Assembly: GCF_024734075.1 (NCBI RefSeq) | Contig: NZ_CP102850.1 | Coordinates: forward strand, 5,270,001-5,334,000 | Length of the DNA: 64,000 bases | Source: Gordonia mangrovi | Lineage (GTDB): Bacteria > Actinomycetota > Actinomycetes > Mycobacteriales > Mycobacteriaceae | Direction: 5' to 3' | Part shown: one piece after another, positions 43,943 through 52,669 of the stretch | Numbering within the stretch: position 1 is the first letter of the stretch | How the letters are laid out: every line of letters begins with the position of its first letter | The notes under the pieces: model-generated | Databases searched by the model: none | The model's input: the letters and a program-made list of their open reading frames with translations, nothing else | What the model was told of the DNA's origin: nothing | Made by a program: the position numbers and the translations under genes

Positions 43943-44353
43943 TCAGTCGGCGGCGGACCCGTCCACGTAGACCCACCGGCCGTCGCGTCGTTCGAAACGG
44001 CTGCGCTGACGCAGGGCCTTCCGCTCACCGTTCTCCCGGTAGCGCGCGGTGAACGTCACCTCGCCGGTCGTATCGAACGGCGTTCCACCCGTGGACGACT
44101 CGACGTCGAGCCGGTACCACTGGGCGGCATCGTCGACGGCGAGCCGGCGCGGGCGGGTGCGCGGATGCCAACTGTCCAAGATGTACTCACGATCACCCAC
44201 CGCGAACGCGGTGAACCGCGACCGCATCAACGCCTCGGCGGTCGGGGCGCGACGCCTGCCGCCCAGGACCGGGCCGCAGCACTCGCCGAAGGTCAGACCC
44301 GAGGTACACGGGCAACGCCGATCACCGTCCGCGGCACCGGTCACGTCACTCAT
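43943..44353 (-). CDS. YchJ-like UPF0225 protein with SEC-C motif
   Basis: A 136-residue protein. The N-terminal SEC-C zinc motif is CPCTSGLTFGECC. The rest is a cystatin/NTF2-like fold with ALMRSRFTAFAVGDREYI and a RSRFERRDGRWVYVDG ending, as in YchJ. A zinc-binding role in protein or nucleic-acid handling is presumed. It is convergent with the DUF2461 gene, three bases apart. Confidence 0.9.
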   Translation of the reverse strand: MSDVTGAADGDRRCPCTSGLTFGECCGPVLGGRRRAPTAEALMRSRFTAFAVGDREYILDSWHPRTRPRRLAVDDAAQWYRLDVESSTGGTPFDTTGEVTFTARYRENGERKALRQRSRFERRDGRWVYVDGSAAD

Positions 44354-44498
44354 GTCCGCGAGGATAGCGCCGCCGCACCCGATGATCCTCCCTGGTACCC
44401 GTGCAGACCGCTGCCCCTGCCGGCGCGTGCGACGGCACTCAGCGAACTGACAGCCCCGGCACACGCCGGTCGCAGGGCCGGGCAATGGCATGGTCGGT

Positions 44499-44843
44499 AT
44501 GAACACAACTCGACAGACCCCGACAGCACGGCATGGCACGATCACCGCAGACAGCATCCTCGTCATAATGGACGGCAGCACACGGGCGCACACGCTGGTG
44601 CACGACATGCTGCGGACCGGTCGGCGAGTGGTGCTGACCGCCGCCACCTCCCACGATCTGGTGCCGTTCATCGACGCGTCGGTTCGCGCGCAGGTGTGGG
44701 CGGTGGTCTCCGATCCGTCGGATCCGGAGCAGATCGACTCGATCATCGAGCGCGCCGATGACCTCGTGGGACCGGTGGTGATGATCGTCGATCCGGGTGG
44801 TCTGCTCGCCGACGTGGCCGCGGCCGATCGTCAGGTCGCCTGA
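44499..44843 (+). CDS. Hypothetical Rossmann-like small protein
   Basis: A 114-residue protein. The order of elements (SILVIMDGSTRAHTLVHDML, GRRVVLTAA, AQVWAVVSDPSDPEQIDSII and DDLVGPVVMIVDPGG) looks like the first half of a short-chain dehydrogenase, but the cofactor glycine motif is replaced. It may be a degenerate SDR half or a regulatory fold. A complete SDR gene follows 104 bases downstream on the same strand. Confidence 0.55.
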   Translation: MNTTRQTPTARHGTITADSILVIMDGSTRAHTLVHDMLRTGRRVVLTAATSHDLVPFIDASVRAQVWAVVSDPSDPEQIDSIIERADDLVGPVVMIVDPGGLLADVAAADRQVA

Positions 44844-44947
44844 CCCGGATACCGCCGGTACCGCCGCCATCGGTGACCTTCGGCCTCTTGACGCGACCCA
44901 CCGGTTCCCGAAGAGTCGGCGGTGAGTCCCGGCAGTGAGGAGACCCC

Positions 44948-45766
44948 GTGACAGGCAGCGTCGTGGTGATCGTCGGTTCGGGCGGGATGGGTATGGCCAT
45001 CGCCCGGCGCCAGGGCGGCGGCCGCACGATCGTGCTCGCCGACGTCGACGAGACTCACCTCGAGGCCGACGTCGCCACCCTCACCGGCGAGGGGTTCGAC
45101 GCGGTCGGGCGCGCGGTCGATGTCGGTTCACCCGAGTCGGTCACCGCGCTGGCGGAGTTCGCAGAGTCGCTGGGCAGCGTTGACCAGGTGATCCACACTG
45201 CCGGACTCTCCCCGGTGCAGGCACCGGTGAACGCCATCCTGCGGGTCGACCTGCTGGGGGTGGCGTTGTCCCTGGATGCGTTCGGCGCCGTGATCGCGCA
45301 GCACGGTGCCGGGGTCGTCATCGCCAGCATGGCCGGGCACCTTTATCCCCCGCTCACCGCCGAACACGCTGCCGCGCTGGCCAACACCCCGAGTGGGGAC
45401 CTGCTGTCCCTCGACTTCCTGCCCGACCTGGCCCGCGAACCCGGCAGCGCGTATGCGATCGCGAAGCAGGCCAACCATGTCCGGGTACGTGCCGCCAGTC
45501 ACGTATGGGGCGCGCGCGGTGCGCGTGTCAACAGCATCAGTCCGGGCGTCATCGCGACCTCCATGGGACAAGCCGAACTCGCCGGCGACAGTGGCGATGC
45601 GATGCGCGCGATGATCGCGATGTCGGGAACGGGGCGACTGGGCACCGCCACCGACATCGCCGACGCCACAGCCTTTCTGCTCGGCCCGGCGGCCTCCTTC
45701 ATCACCGGCATCGATCTGTTGGTCGACGGCGGCGCGGTGGCGGCAATCACCACTCCACCGGGGTGA
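44948..45766 (+). CDS. SDR-family oxidoreductase
   Basis: A 272-residue short-chain dehydrogenase/reductase. It has VVVIVGSGGMGMAIARR in place of the usual TGxxxGIG, an acidic end of strand 2 (LADVDE), the catalytic pair in YAIAKQAN and the C-terminal SPGVIATSM. The large insert with DFLPDLAREPGS before the active Tyr is typical of a subgroup. GTG start with GTGAGGAG upstream. The Asp after strand 2 suggests NAD(H) preference. Substrate unknown. Confidence 0.9.
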   Translation: MTGSVVVIVGSGGMGMAIARRQGGGRTIVLADVDETHLEADVATLTGEGFDAVGRAVDVGSPESVTALAEFAESLGSVDQVIHTAGLSPVQAPVNAILRVDLLGVALSLDAFGAVIAQHGAGVVIASMAGHLYPPLTAEHAAALANTPSGDLLSLDFLPDLAREPGSAYAIAKQANHVRVRAASHVWGARGARVNSISPGVIATSMGQAELAGDSGDAMRAMIAMSGTGRLGTATDIADATAFLLGPAASFITGIDLLVDGGAVAAITTPPG

Positions 45767-45953
45767 GACGCACCGCGCGAGCAGCAATGAACCCATTGTG
45801 CCGGGTCACCCGTTGACCATCTCCCTTCCTGATCCGGCCCACAGACGGGCGGCCACGGGTTAACATCCGAATCGCCCCGTCCGTGCCGCTCCGACACGAC
45901 GACGGGTTTCGCGGTCGCCCACGACTGCGGATCGGGCAGCTCAAGGGAGAGCC

Positions 45954-48071
45954 ATGTCTACCTCGACCAACACGGCATCCGAGATCGTCACCGGCGTCGG
46001 CGGCGCCGGCAACATCGAGAGCCTGACGCATTGCGCGACCCGCCTGCGTTTCCAGCTGCACGACGCCTCTGAGGTCGAGCAGGGCGTGCTGGAGGACATC
46101 GACGGGGTGATGGGCGCGGTGCCGCAGGCCGGCAATCGCTACCAGATCGTCATCGGCGGCGGCGTACAGACGGTCTACAACGAGATCATGGCGCTGCCCC
46201 AGATGGCCAACGCCGGCGGTGATGCGGCGGCCATCAAGGCGGCGGCCCGGGCCAAGGGCCCGCGGGGCAAGAACGCCTGGCTGGATTCCCTGTTCGAATA
46301 TCTCTCGGATTCGTTCCGGCCGATCCTGGGTGCCCTGCTCGGCGCATCGCTGTTCATCACGTTCATGTCGCTGATGAGCACCCTGGACATCATCGGCAAC
46401 TGGGCAGATCCGCGCACCGACCTGTCCCCCTCATGGCAGTTCGTCAACTTGTGCTGGCAGTGCGTGTTCGTGTTCCTGCCCCTGATGATCGCCTACAACG
46501 CGTCGAAGAAACTCGATGCGGATCCCTGGGTGGGATTCGCCATCATGGCGGTGCTCATGCTGCCCGGCTTCACCGCCCTGATGGATCAGGCCACCACCAA
46601 CACCGTCTTCGGGTTCGAGGTGCAGACCATCGACATCTTCGGCGTCCCGTTGACGGTGTTCGACTACAGCTCACAGGTGTTCCCCCCGCTGCTCATGGCC
46701 GCCGTACTGGGTCCGCTGTACAAGTACCTCAAGAAGATCATCCCGGAGAACGTCCAGCTGATCTTCGTGCCGTTCCTCGCGATGTTGATCATGATCCCGT
46801 TGACCGCGTTCATCATCGGCCCGATCGGCGTCTACGTGGGTGCGGGCCTGGCCGACGTCCTCAAGTCGATCAACGACTTCTCCCCGTTCATCTTCGCCAT
46901 CGTGATCCCGCTCGCCTACCCGTTCATGGTGCCGCTGGGTCTGCACTGGCCGATCAACGCGATCATGCTGCTCAACATCCAGACCATCGGCTACGACTTC
47001 ATCCAGGGACCGATGGGCGCCTGGAACTTCGCCTGCTTCGGGGCGACGGCCGGCGTCCTGCTGATCGCCTGGCGTGAGCGTGACATGCAGATGCGGCAGA
47101 CCGCCACCGGCGCACTGGCCGCCGGACTCCTCGGCGGTATCTCCGAACCTTCCCTGTACGGCATCCATCTGCGTTTCAAACGGATCTATCCACGAATGCT
47201 CGTCGGCTGCTTCGTCGGTGGCCTGATCATCGGGATCGGTGGCGGCGTGACGACCAACGCCTTCGTGTTCACCTCGCTGTTGACCATCCCCGCGTTCGAC
47301 AGCATCGCGCTCTACGCCGTCGCCGTGGCCGCCGCGTTCGCTGTCGCGATGATCCTGGTGGTGCTGTCGGGCTATCGAACCGCCGAACAACAGGAACAGT
47401 TCGAGGCGGCCCGGGACGCGGGGCTGGAGCGTCCCGGCGCGATCCCGATCGACGACTCGGCCGAGGGGGTGGCCGCGGCCGCGGCAGCTGCTGCGGTGCC
47501 GTCGGGTGGAGGCGCCACGGCGACCGCCGTCACCGCTGCCCCGGTCACCGCGGCTCCCGCGGAGCCGGCGGAATCCGCCGCGCCGACCGAACGCGGCGTG
47601 GTCACCGAGATCGGTGCACCGCTGGACGGCACCGTGGTGGCCCTGGCCGACGTACCCGACCCGGTGTTTGCGGGCGGCACCATGGGTGGCGGTGTCGCGA
47701 TCGAACCGTCCGGCGACACCGTGTACGCACCTTCGGCTGCGATGGTCGTCGCCGCCCAGCCCACCGGCCACGCGTTCGGACTGGTACTCGACGGCGGTAT
47801 CGAGCTGTTGATCCATGTCGGTATCGACACGGTCCAACTCAAGGGCGAGGGATTCGACGTCAAGGTGAAGGCCGGGCAGAAGGTCGACGCGGGCACACCG
47901 CTGGTGACCTTCGACCGGGCGGTGATCGAAAAGGCGGGATATCCGCTGATCACCCCGGTGGTGGTGATGAACACCAAGAAGTTCGCCGCCGTCGAACAGA
48001 TCGCCGAGGGCGCCACGACGGTGGGTACTCCGGTGATCGCCGTGGAGGCCAAACCCCGACCGAAGGGCTGA
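45954..48071 (+). CDS. PTS EIIBCA permease, beta-glucoside/sucrose-type
   Basis: A 705-residue fused permease in the order B-C-A. EIIB (about 1-90) has the phosphorylated Cys27 in THCATRLRF. EIIC (about 105-480) has ten or so helices and the GGISEPSLYGIHLR substrate-site loop. An Ala/Pro linker leads to EIIA (about 545-700) with active His621 in LLIHVGIDTVQLKGEG. It imports and phosphorylates a sugar (beta-glucoside, sucrose or trehalose class) using phosphate from HPr. No antiterminator gene (BglG type) or hydrolase gene is adjacent. The 187-base gap before it holds the promoter. Confidence 0.93.
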   Translation: MSTSTNTASEIVTGVGGAGNIESLTHCATRLRFQLHDASEVEQGVLEDIDGVMGAVPQAGNRYQIVIGGGVQTVYNEIMALPQMANAGGDAAAIKAAARAKGPRGKNAWLDSLFEYLSDSFRPILGALLGASLFITFMSLMSTLDIIGNWADPRTDLSPSWQFVNLCWQCVFVFLPLMIAYNASKKLDADPWVGFAIMAVLMLPGFTALMDQATTNTVFGFEVQTIDIFGVPLTVFDYSSQVFPPLLMAAVLGPLYKYLKKIIPENVQLIFVPFLAMLIMIPLTAFIIGPIGVYVGAGLADVLKSINDFSPFIFAIVIPLAYPFMVPLGLHWPINAIMLLNIQTIGYDFIQGPMGAWNFACFGATAGVLLIAWRERDMQMRQTATGALAAGLLGGISEPSLYGIHLRFKRIYPRMLVGCFVGGLIIGIGGGVTTNAFVFTSLLTIPAFDSIALYAVAVAAAFAVAMILVVLSGYRTAEQQEQFEAARDAGLERPGAIPIDDSAEGVAAAAAAAAVPSGGGATATAVTAAPVTAAPAEPAESAAPTERGVVTEIGAPLDGTVVALADVPDPVFAGGTMGGGVAIEPSGDTVYAPSAAMVVAAQPTGHAFGLVLDGGIELLIHVGIDTVQLKGEGFDVKVKAGQKVDAGTPLVTFDRAVIEKAGYPLITPVVVMNTKKFAAVEQIAEGATTVGTPVIAVEAKPRPKG

Positions 48072-48074
48072 TCC

Positions 48075-48965
48075 TCAGGCGGTCACCCGAGTCATCGCCA
48101 CGAGCACGAACTGCCGGACCCGACCGGCAACCGACGCCGCACAGGTGGAGTGCAGGGGGTCGGACATGTGCTCGGCGAGCGTCACGCCGATGGGCCCGTC
48201 CGACCCCTCCAGGACGACCTCGATCCGATGGTCGGCGCGCCGGACGTCGATCGGTGCCAGCGCGTCGATCCGGTCGTCGCCGGTCGCCCGCCGCACGAAG
48301 TACTGGGCCGCCTGCACCGCATGGGGCAACGAGGTGCGGCCTCGGAGAAGTTCGTTGTCCAGGCGACCGTTCGTGTAGCGGTGCACGATGGCGGCCGGAT
48401 CGTCGGCGGAATCGACTGCGCCATAGCTTAATCCGTGCGGGTATAGGATCATCGTCGCCGCGAACCGGTCCCCACCGAGATGTGAGCACTCCCAGGTCCA
48501 CTCCGGATACACCGCAGAAATCGCAGCGGTCGCGGCCCGGCCCCGCACCGCGCAGCACTGGTCGTGCTTTCCGTGCGCACACACGGCCACGAGCGGATCA
48601 TCAGATCTCGCACCGTCCGATCCGTCGAGCGCCAGATCGAGGAATTCCGGCGCCGCGGCGACCTCACCGCGATACACGGTTTCGGAACCGGGACGCGCGT
48701 CCACGATGAACCACCGCCACCGCGGCACCGCGGCTCGTCGCCCGGGGCGACGGATCGCCACGATTCGCATCCCCGCGGTCTCGACGCGTCGCACGATCGC
48801 ACGACCGAGTGCGGGGTCGAGGATCTTCGGGGACTGCAGGAACGCCGACGGCCCCCAGGCGCCGGCCAACTCGAGCAACACCCACCGATGCCCGGCGGAC
48901 GCCGTGCCGAACATCGGGTCACCGCGGTGGCGGGCGGAGTCGCTGCACGGGGGGCGATCGGTCAT
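48075..48965 (-). CDS. Sucraseferredoxin-like protein (thioredoxin-like 2Fe-2S)
   Basis: A 296-residue protein of the Suc_Fer-like family. The signature is CAHGKHDQCCAVRGR followed by WECSHLGGDRFAATM, where the Cys and His residues fit a thioredoxin-like 2Fe-2S site. Other family elements are the N-terminal PMFGTASAGHRWVLLE and the C-terminal extension. Its ATG overlaps the oxygenase stop by four bases (ATGA), so the two are translated together. As a redox protein it could supply electrons to the oxygenase or protect its iron (inference). Confidence 0.88.
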   Translation of the reverse strand: MTDRPPCSDSARHRGDPMFGTASAGHRWVLLELAGAWGPSAFLQSPKILDPALGRAIVRRVETAGMRIVAIRRPGRRAAVPRWRWFIVDARPGSETVYRGEVAAAPEFLDLALDGSDGARSDDPLVAVCAHGKHDQCCAVRGRAATAAISAVYPEWTWECSHLGGDRFAATMILYPHGLSYGAVDSADDPAAIVHRYTNGRLDNELLRGRTSLPHAVQAAQYFVRRATGDDRIDALAPIDVRRADHRIEVVLEGSDGPIGVTLAEHMSDPLHSTCAASVAGRVRQFVLVAMTRVTA

Positions 48966-50188
48966 CGGCCCCGTCCCGGTCGATCGACGGGAATCACGAC
49001 CGCCTCGCGCAGCAATCGGCGCACCAGCACGCATCCGTCGGCGGTGTCCAGGCCGGGCAGGGCGCCGGCCTCGACGGGTTGCCCGGCCCGGATTGCTGAC
49101 AGCGCGTCGGCGCAGGAGGCCGGAAAGGTGATGCTGCGATCCGGGAGGCGAAGGACGACGCGCCCGTCGCGGTTCTGCAATCGACCGATCAATCCGGGTC
49201 GCCAGACCACCGGAGTCGTCGCATCGAGTCCGGCGATCGCGTCGAGCGTGGCCAGCGGCGCGACCGCCACCGGGCGCGTACGGTCGGCGTGACGCCGCGA
49301 CAGTCGGGTCGCCGCCGCATCGGCCAGATCGTCGGTGTCCGCGCGCAGCACCTCGATCACCGATGTGAGCACTTTGCGGGTGATCGCCGCGGTGTGGTCG
49401 TGATCGGCCAGGTCGAGTGGAACGGCCAACGACTCCCGCAACATGTCGGTGTCGCCGAGAGCGTCGGTGATCGCCCGGACGACGTCGTGCCCGGTCACCG
49501 GGGACACACCCACGGTGAGATGAATCGAGGTCTCGCCCATCGCCTGGGCCGAATGCACCCAACCCCGCGGCAGATACACGGCGTCGCCGGGCCTCAGCAC
49601 CGCGTCGATCACCGGCTGTTCACGCGCCCGGTCCACGATGGCCGACCGGTGGTCGGTCCACGGCTGGGAGTCGAGCGGATCACGATGTACCGGTTTGTGC
49701 ACCAGCCACCGTTTGCAGCCGGAGACCTGCAGCACGAACACATCGTGGACGTCGTAGTGCGGATCGAATCCGCGGTTGTCCGGCGGGGTGATGTAGGCGT
49801 TGGTCTGCACTGGGTGGCCGAGTTCGTCGACCATGTCACGGGCGAACTCGATCACCGGCGGCCACAGCCGGTGTAGCCCCTGCAGCACGATCGTGGCACC
49901 GTCGGCGAAGCGTGCCAGAACCTTGGCCGCGTCAACCTGATCGGCGATCTCGGCACCGAAGCCGGCCGAACCGAGATAGCAGTCGCGCGCAAGCAGCTCA
50001 CCTTCCTTCGCCATACGAATGAAAGGCGCACGCACCCCGCGCTCGGTGAGCAGCTCGTCGACCGTCGCCGGCGAGAGCAGGTCACCGAAATCGCGCGGGA
50101 GCGTGTCGGCTCGGCTGAGCAGCGGACGTCGACCCCAATGATCGCGCGCGAAATCCGCGGCGTCGATGGAGATACAGCGGCTCAGCAT
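48962..50188 (-). CDS. JmjC/cupin_4 Fe(II)/2-oxoglutarate oxygenase (YcfD/NO66-like)
   Basis: A 408-residue oxygenase of the ribosomal-oxygenase type. The facial triad is H144 and D146 in DPHYDVHDVFVLQVSG and H212 in LPRGWVHSAQAMGE. Nearby KRWLVHKP and HLTVGVSP match YcfD and human NO66, which hydroxylate Arg or His on ribosomal proteins. The C-terminal 190 residues form the usual helical and winged-helix-like dimerisation and substrate part. ATG at 50188 is 10 bases after the stop of the repeat-peptide gene, and the stop overlaps the next gene by four bases. The neighbour rich in His, Asp and Asn makes that peptide the obvious candidate substrate. Confidence 0.9.
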   Translation of the reverse strand: MLSRCISIDAADFARDHWGRRPLLSRADTLPRDFGDLLSPATVDELLTERGVRAPFIRMAKEGELLARDCYLGSAGFGAEIADQVDAAKVLARFADGATIVLQGLHRLWPPVIEFARDMVDELGHPVQTNAYITPPDNRGFDPHYDVHDVFVLQVSGCKRWLVHKPVHRDPLDSQPWTDHRSAIVDRAREQPVIDAVLRPGDAVYLPRGWVHSAQAMGETSIHLTVGVSPVTGHDVVRAITDALGDTDMLRESLAVPLDLADHDHTAAITRKVLTSVIEVLRADTDDLADAAATRLSRRHADRTRPVAVAPLATLDAIAGLDATTPVVWRPGLIGRLQNRDGRVVLRLPDRSITFPASCADALSAIRAGQPVEAGALPGLDTADGCVLVRRLLREAVVIPVDRPGRGR

Positions 50189-50198
50189 TTCGTTGCGT

Positions 50199-50453
50199 TC
50201 AGGCGGTGCCGTCGGCGCCGCCGTCATGCCCGCCCGGATTGGAACCGCCATCGGCGGGACCTTCACCGGCGTTCGCGGTGCCGTCGGCGCCGCCGTCATG
50301 CCCGCCCGGATTGGAACCGCCATCGGCGGGACCTTCACCGGCGTTCGCGGTGCCGTCGGCGCCGCCGTCATGCCCGCCCGGATTGGAACCGCCGTCGGCG
50401 GGACCTTCGCCGCCGGAGTCAGAGGTGGTGATGTCGTCGTCGTCGAGGGCCAT
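50199..50453 (-). CDS. Tandem-repeat acidic Gly/Asp-rich peptide, candidate modified-peptide precursor
   Basis: An 84-residue peptide. A 15-residue acidic lead (MALDDDDITTSDSGG) is followed by three units: residues 16-39, 40-63 and 64-84 (the last lacks its three final residues). Each unit begins EGPADGG, contains NPGGHDGG and ends ADGTA (then NAG). There are no Cys, Lys, Arg or aromatic residues, no signal peptide and no membrane segment. The ATG has an AAGGA site at 6 bases. Ten bases separate its stop from the JmjC oxygenase start. Repeat cores next to a modifying enzyme are typical of multi-core RiPP precursors; His, Asp and Asn in each unit are residues JmjC enzymes can hydroxylate. No named family recognised. 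Confidence 0.75.
   Translation of the reverse strand: MALDDDDITTSDSGGEGPADGGSNPGGHDGGADGTANAGEGPADGGSNPGGHDGGADGTANAGEGPADGGSNPGGHDGGADGTA
50202..50408 (-). repeat. Three 72-bp tandem repeats (last one 63 bp)
   Basis: Direct repeats with period 72, in frame with the peptide gene. Two copies appear identical at base level; the copy nearest the start codon differs at a few positions (one is ccgccGtcgg against ccgccAtcgg on the + strand). Near-identity of the DNA suggests recent duplication or homogenisation. Because 72 is a multiple of three, several other frames stay open through it. Confidence 0.9.
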
Positions 50454-50668
50454 CGATCGTCCTTTCGTCGGCGGAACCGTGGCCGTCACGGCTCCCCTTC
50501 CACTATGGGCACTGCGCCGTGCACGCGCGTCTGTGTTGACGAGATCGCCACCGAGCCGACGCCACGACCGGTGCCCCCGCGTGCCGGGCTCACCCGTTTC
50601 GGATGATTCCCCCTGACCGGCGCCGACAAACATTCGGTGCCGGCGCTCCCGCGCGTAGCGTGACAGCG

Positions 50669-52303
50669 GTGAGCAAATGGGGTGTTCTCATCATCTTGTG
50701 CGCCGCACAGTTCATCATGGTGCTCGACACGACAGTGATGAACGTGTCGGTGTCCAGCGTGGTGGAGGACCTCGACACCACGCTGACGCAGGTTCAGTTG
50801 GCCATCACGTTGTACACGCTGGTGATGGGGTCGTTCATGTTGTTCGGCGGACGGCTCGGCGATCTGTTCGGCCGGCGGAGGGTGTTCGCGATCGGGTTGC
50901 TGGTCTACGGGACCGGTTCACTCATCACCGCCTTCAGCCCCAACATCGGTGTGCTGCTGTTCGGTTGGTCGTTTGTCGAGGGAGCCGGTGCGGTGCTGGT
51001 GATGCCGGCGATCATCTCGTTGACCGCCGCCAACTACGAGGGGCGCGAGCGTGCCACCGCCTACAGTGCCCTCGGCGGGATCGCGGCCGCGGGCGCCGCC
51101 GCCGGCCCGCTCATCGGTGGATGGGTCACCGAGACATTGACCTGGCGGGTCGTTTTCGCCGCCGAGACGGTGGTCTGCATCGTCGTGATCGCCTGCGTCC
51201 GGGTTATCGCCGACACCAAGGCGTCCGGCTCGCGTCGTCTCGACTGGGGCGGCACGGGGCTGTCGGCGCTCGGGCTGGGACTCATCGTCATCGCCCTGCT
51301 GCAGGCCGGCTCGTGGGGATTCATCCGCCCGTCCGGCGCATTGACCATCGCGGGGACCGAGATCACCCCGTTCGGCTTCTCGGTGGTGCCGTTCATGATC
51401 GCCGCAGGCGTTTTCGTGTTGATCGGGTTCGTCGGTTGGGAGAACCGGGTGATCGCACACGGCGGCACCCCGTTGATGCATCCGCGACTGTTACGCACGC
51501 TGCATCTGCGCAACGGTCTGGTGATGCTGGTCGCTCAGCAGACAATCATCGGCGGCATGTTCTTCGTGATCCCGATCTATCTGCAGTACGTACTGCTCAA
51601 GGACGCCTTCGACACCGGTCTGAAGTTGGCGCCGATGTCGGTGGCGATGCTGATCGCCGCCTTTGCGAGTCCGAAACTCGCTGCGACTCAATCGCCGAGG
51701 CGCATGGTCACGATCGGCTTGGTGCTGGTGATCATCGGGTCGTCCACCTTGGTGAGCACCATCGAACCCCAACTACAGGGCGTCCCCTTCGCGATCGGCA
51801 TGGCGGTGTTCGGCGCCGGATTCGGCTTCATCGCCTCACAACTGGGCAACGTCATCATGTCGTCGGCGAGCGAGCGCGACCGGGGCGAGGCCGGCGGGCT
51901 GCAGGGAACTGCGCAGAACATCGGGACCTCGGTGGGCGTCGCGATGCTGGGTGCCCTGCTCGTCGCCTCGCTCAGCAGCGGCTTCAACCAGGCGGCACAG
52001 GCCGACCCCGATCTGTCCGAGCAGACCAAGAGCCAGATCGCCGAAGCGTCTGCGGACGGTATCGAGATCATCAGCAGGGATCAGCTCGATGATGTCGCCG
52101 AGGCGAACGCCGTCCCGCAGGCGGAGGTCGACACACTCGTCGACAGCTATGTCGACGCGCAGCTCACCGCGATCAAGGGGGCGATTCTTCTGGTGATCTT
52201 CCTTGCCGGACTCGGCCTGGTCATAGCGCGACGACTGCCGCGGATTCCGGGTGCCGAACTCGGCACCGCGGACGCCGACGACAGTCGCGTTTCGAACGAG
52301 TGA
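50669..52303 (+). CDS. MFS drug/metabolite exporter, DHA2 (EmrB/QacA) family
   Basis: A 544-residue, 14-helix major-facilitator protein. It has the DHA2 hallmarks LDTTVMNVSVSSVVEDL in helix 1, the motif A GGRLGDLFGRRRVF between helices 2 and 3, and motif C-like GPLIGGWVTETLTWR in helix 5. Family members pump drugs or the cell's own metabolites out in exchange for protons. It is divergent from the repeat-peptide operon; its start lies 215 bases from that operon's start. A role as exporter of the peptide product is possible but unproven. GTG at 50669 gives the usual short N-terminus. Confidence 0.92.
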   Translation: MSKWGVLIILCAAQFIMVLDTTVMNVSVSSVVEDLDTTLTQVQLAITLYTLVMGSFMLFGGRLGDLFGRRRVFAIGLLVYGTGSLITAFSPNIGVLLFGWSFVEGAGAVLVMPAIISLTAANYEGRERATAYSALGGIAAAGAAAGPLIGGWVTETLTWRVVFAAETVVCIVVIACVRVIADTKASGSRRLDWGGTGLSALGLGLIVIALLQAGSWGFIRPSGALTIAGTEITPFGFSVVPFMIAAGVFVLIGFVGWENRVIAHGGTPLMHPRLLRTLHLRNGLVMLVAQQTIIGGMFFVIPIYLQYVLLKDAFDTGLKLAPMSVAMLIAAFASPKLAATQSPRRMVTIGLVLVIIGSSTLVSTIEPQLQGVPFAIGMAVFGAGFGFIASQLGNVIMSSASERDRGEAGGLQGTAQNIGTSVGVAMLGALLVASLSSGFNQAAQADPDLSEQTKSQIAEASADGIEIISRDQLDDVAEANAVPQAEVDTLVDSYVDAQLTAIKGAILLVIFLAGLGLVIARRLPRIPGAELGTADADDSRVSNE

Positions 52304-52310
52304 AAGCCGG

Positions 52311-52622
52311 TCAGCTGCCGAGGAGCTTGGCTTTCTGCGCGGCGAACTCCTGCTCGGTCAGGATGCCCTGCTGGTACAACGCGCCGAGCTCTTTCAGTTG
52401 TGTGATGGTGTCCTGCGTCGGTGCCGCTGCCGGTGCGGGCGCAGCCGGGGCGGGTGCCGGCGCAGGCGCCGGAGCGGGCGCCGGCTGGGCATAGCGCTGC
52501 TGGTTCTCGTACTCCTGCTGCGCCCATCGGTTCGCCTGGCGGCGCGAGACACGATTGCTGACCGACGTGGCGGTACCGGCGATGACCGCGGTACGCGCCG
52601 CTGCTCGAATGAGTCCGGGCAT
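52311..52622 (-). CDS. SHOCT-domain protein
   Basis: A 103-residue protein. A basic, helical N-terminus (LIRAAARTAVIAGTATSV) is followed by a Pro/Ala low-complexity spacer and a C-terminal SHOCT motif (about 72-103: LKELGALYQQGILTEQEFAA). SHOCT is a short oligomerisation motif. The strong GGAGGA site upstream fixes the ATG. It lies beside a DUF6325 gene on the same strand, a pairing frequent in actinobacteria. Confidence 0.88.
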   Translation of the reverse strand: MPGLIRAAARTAVIAGTATSVSNRVSRRQANRWAQQEYENQQRYAQPAPAPAPAPAPAPAAPAPAAAPTQDTITQLKELGALYQQGILTEQEFAAQKAKLLGS

Positions 52623-52669
52623 GGGGTTCCTCCTTGGTGTGCGGTGGTTCAGGGAATGCCGAGAATGCG

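Noticed and set aside
50202-50408. CRISPR-like array
   Set aside because: The repeats are contiguous with no unique spacers, and they are in frame within a gene.
50166-50606. Plus-strand frames across the 72-bp repeats, with Pro-rich or Arg-rich repeat proteins
   Set aside because: A period of 72 keeps several frames open. Only the minus-strand frame has a good ribosome site, a tight link to the oxygenase gene and a sensible acidic lead.
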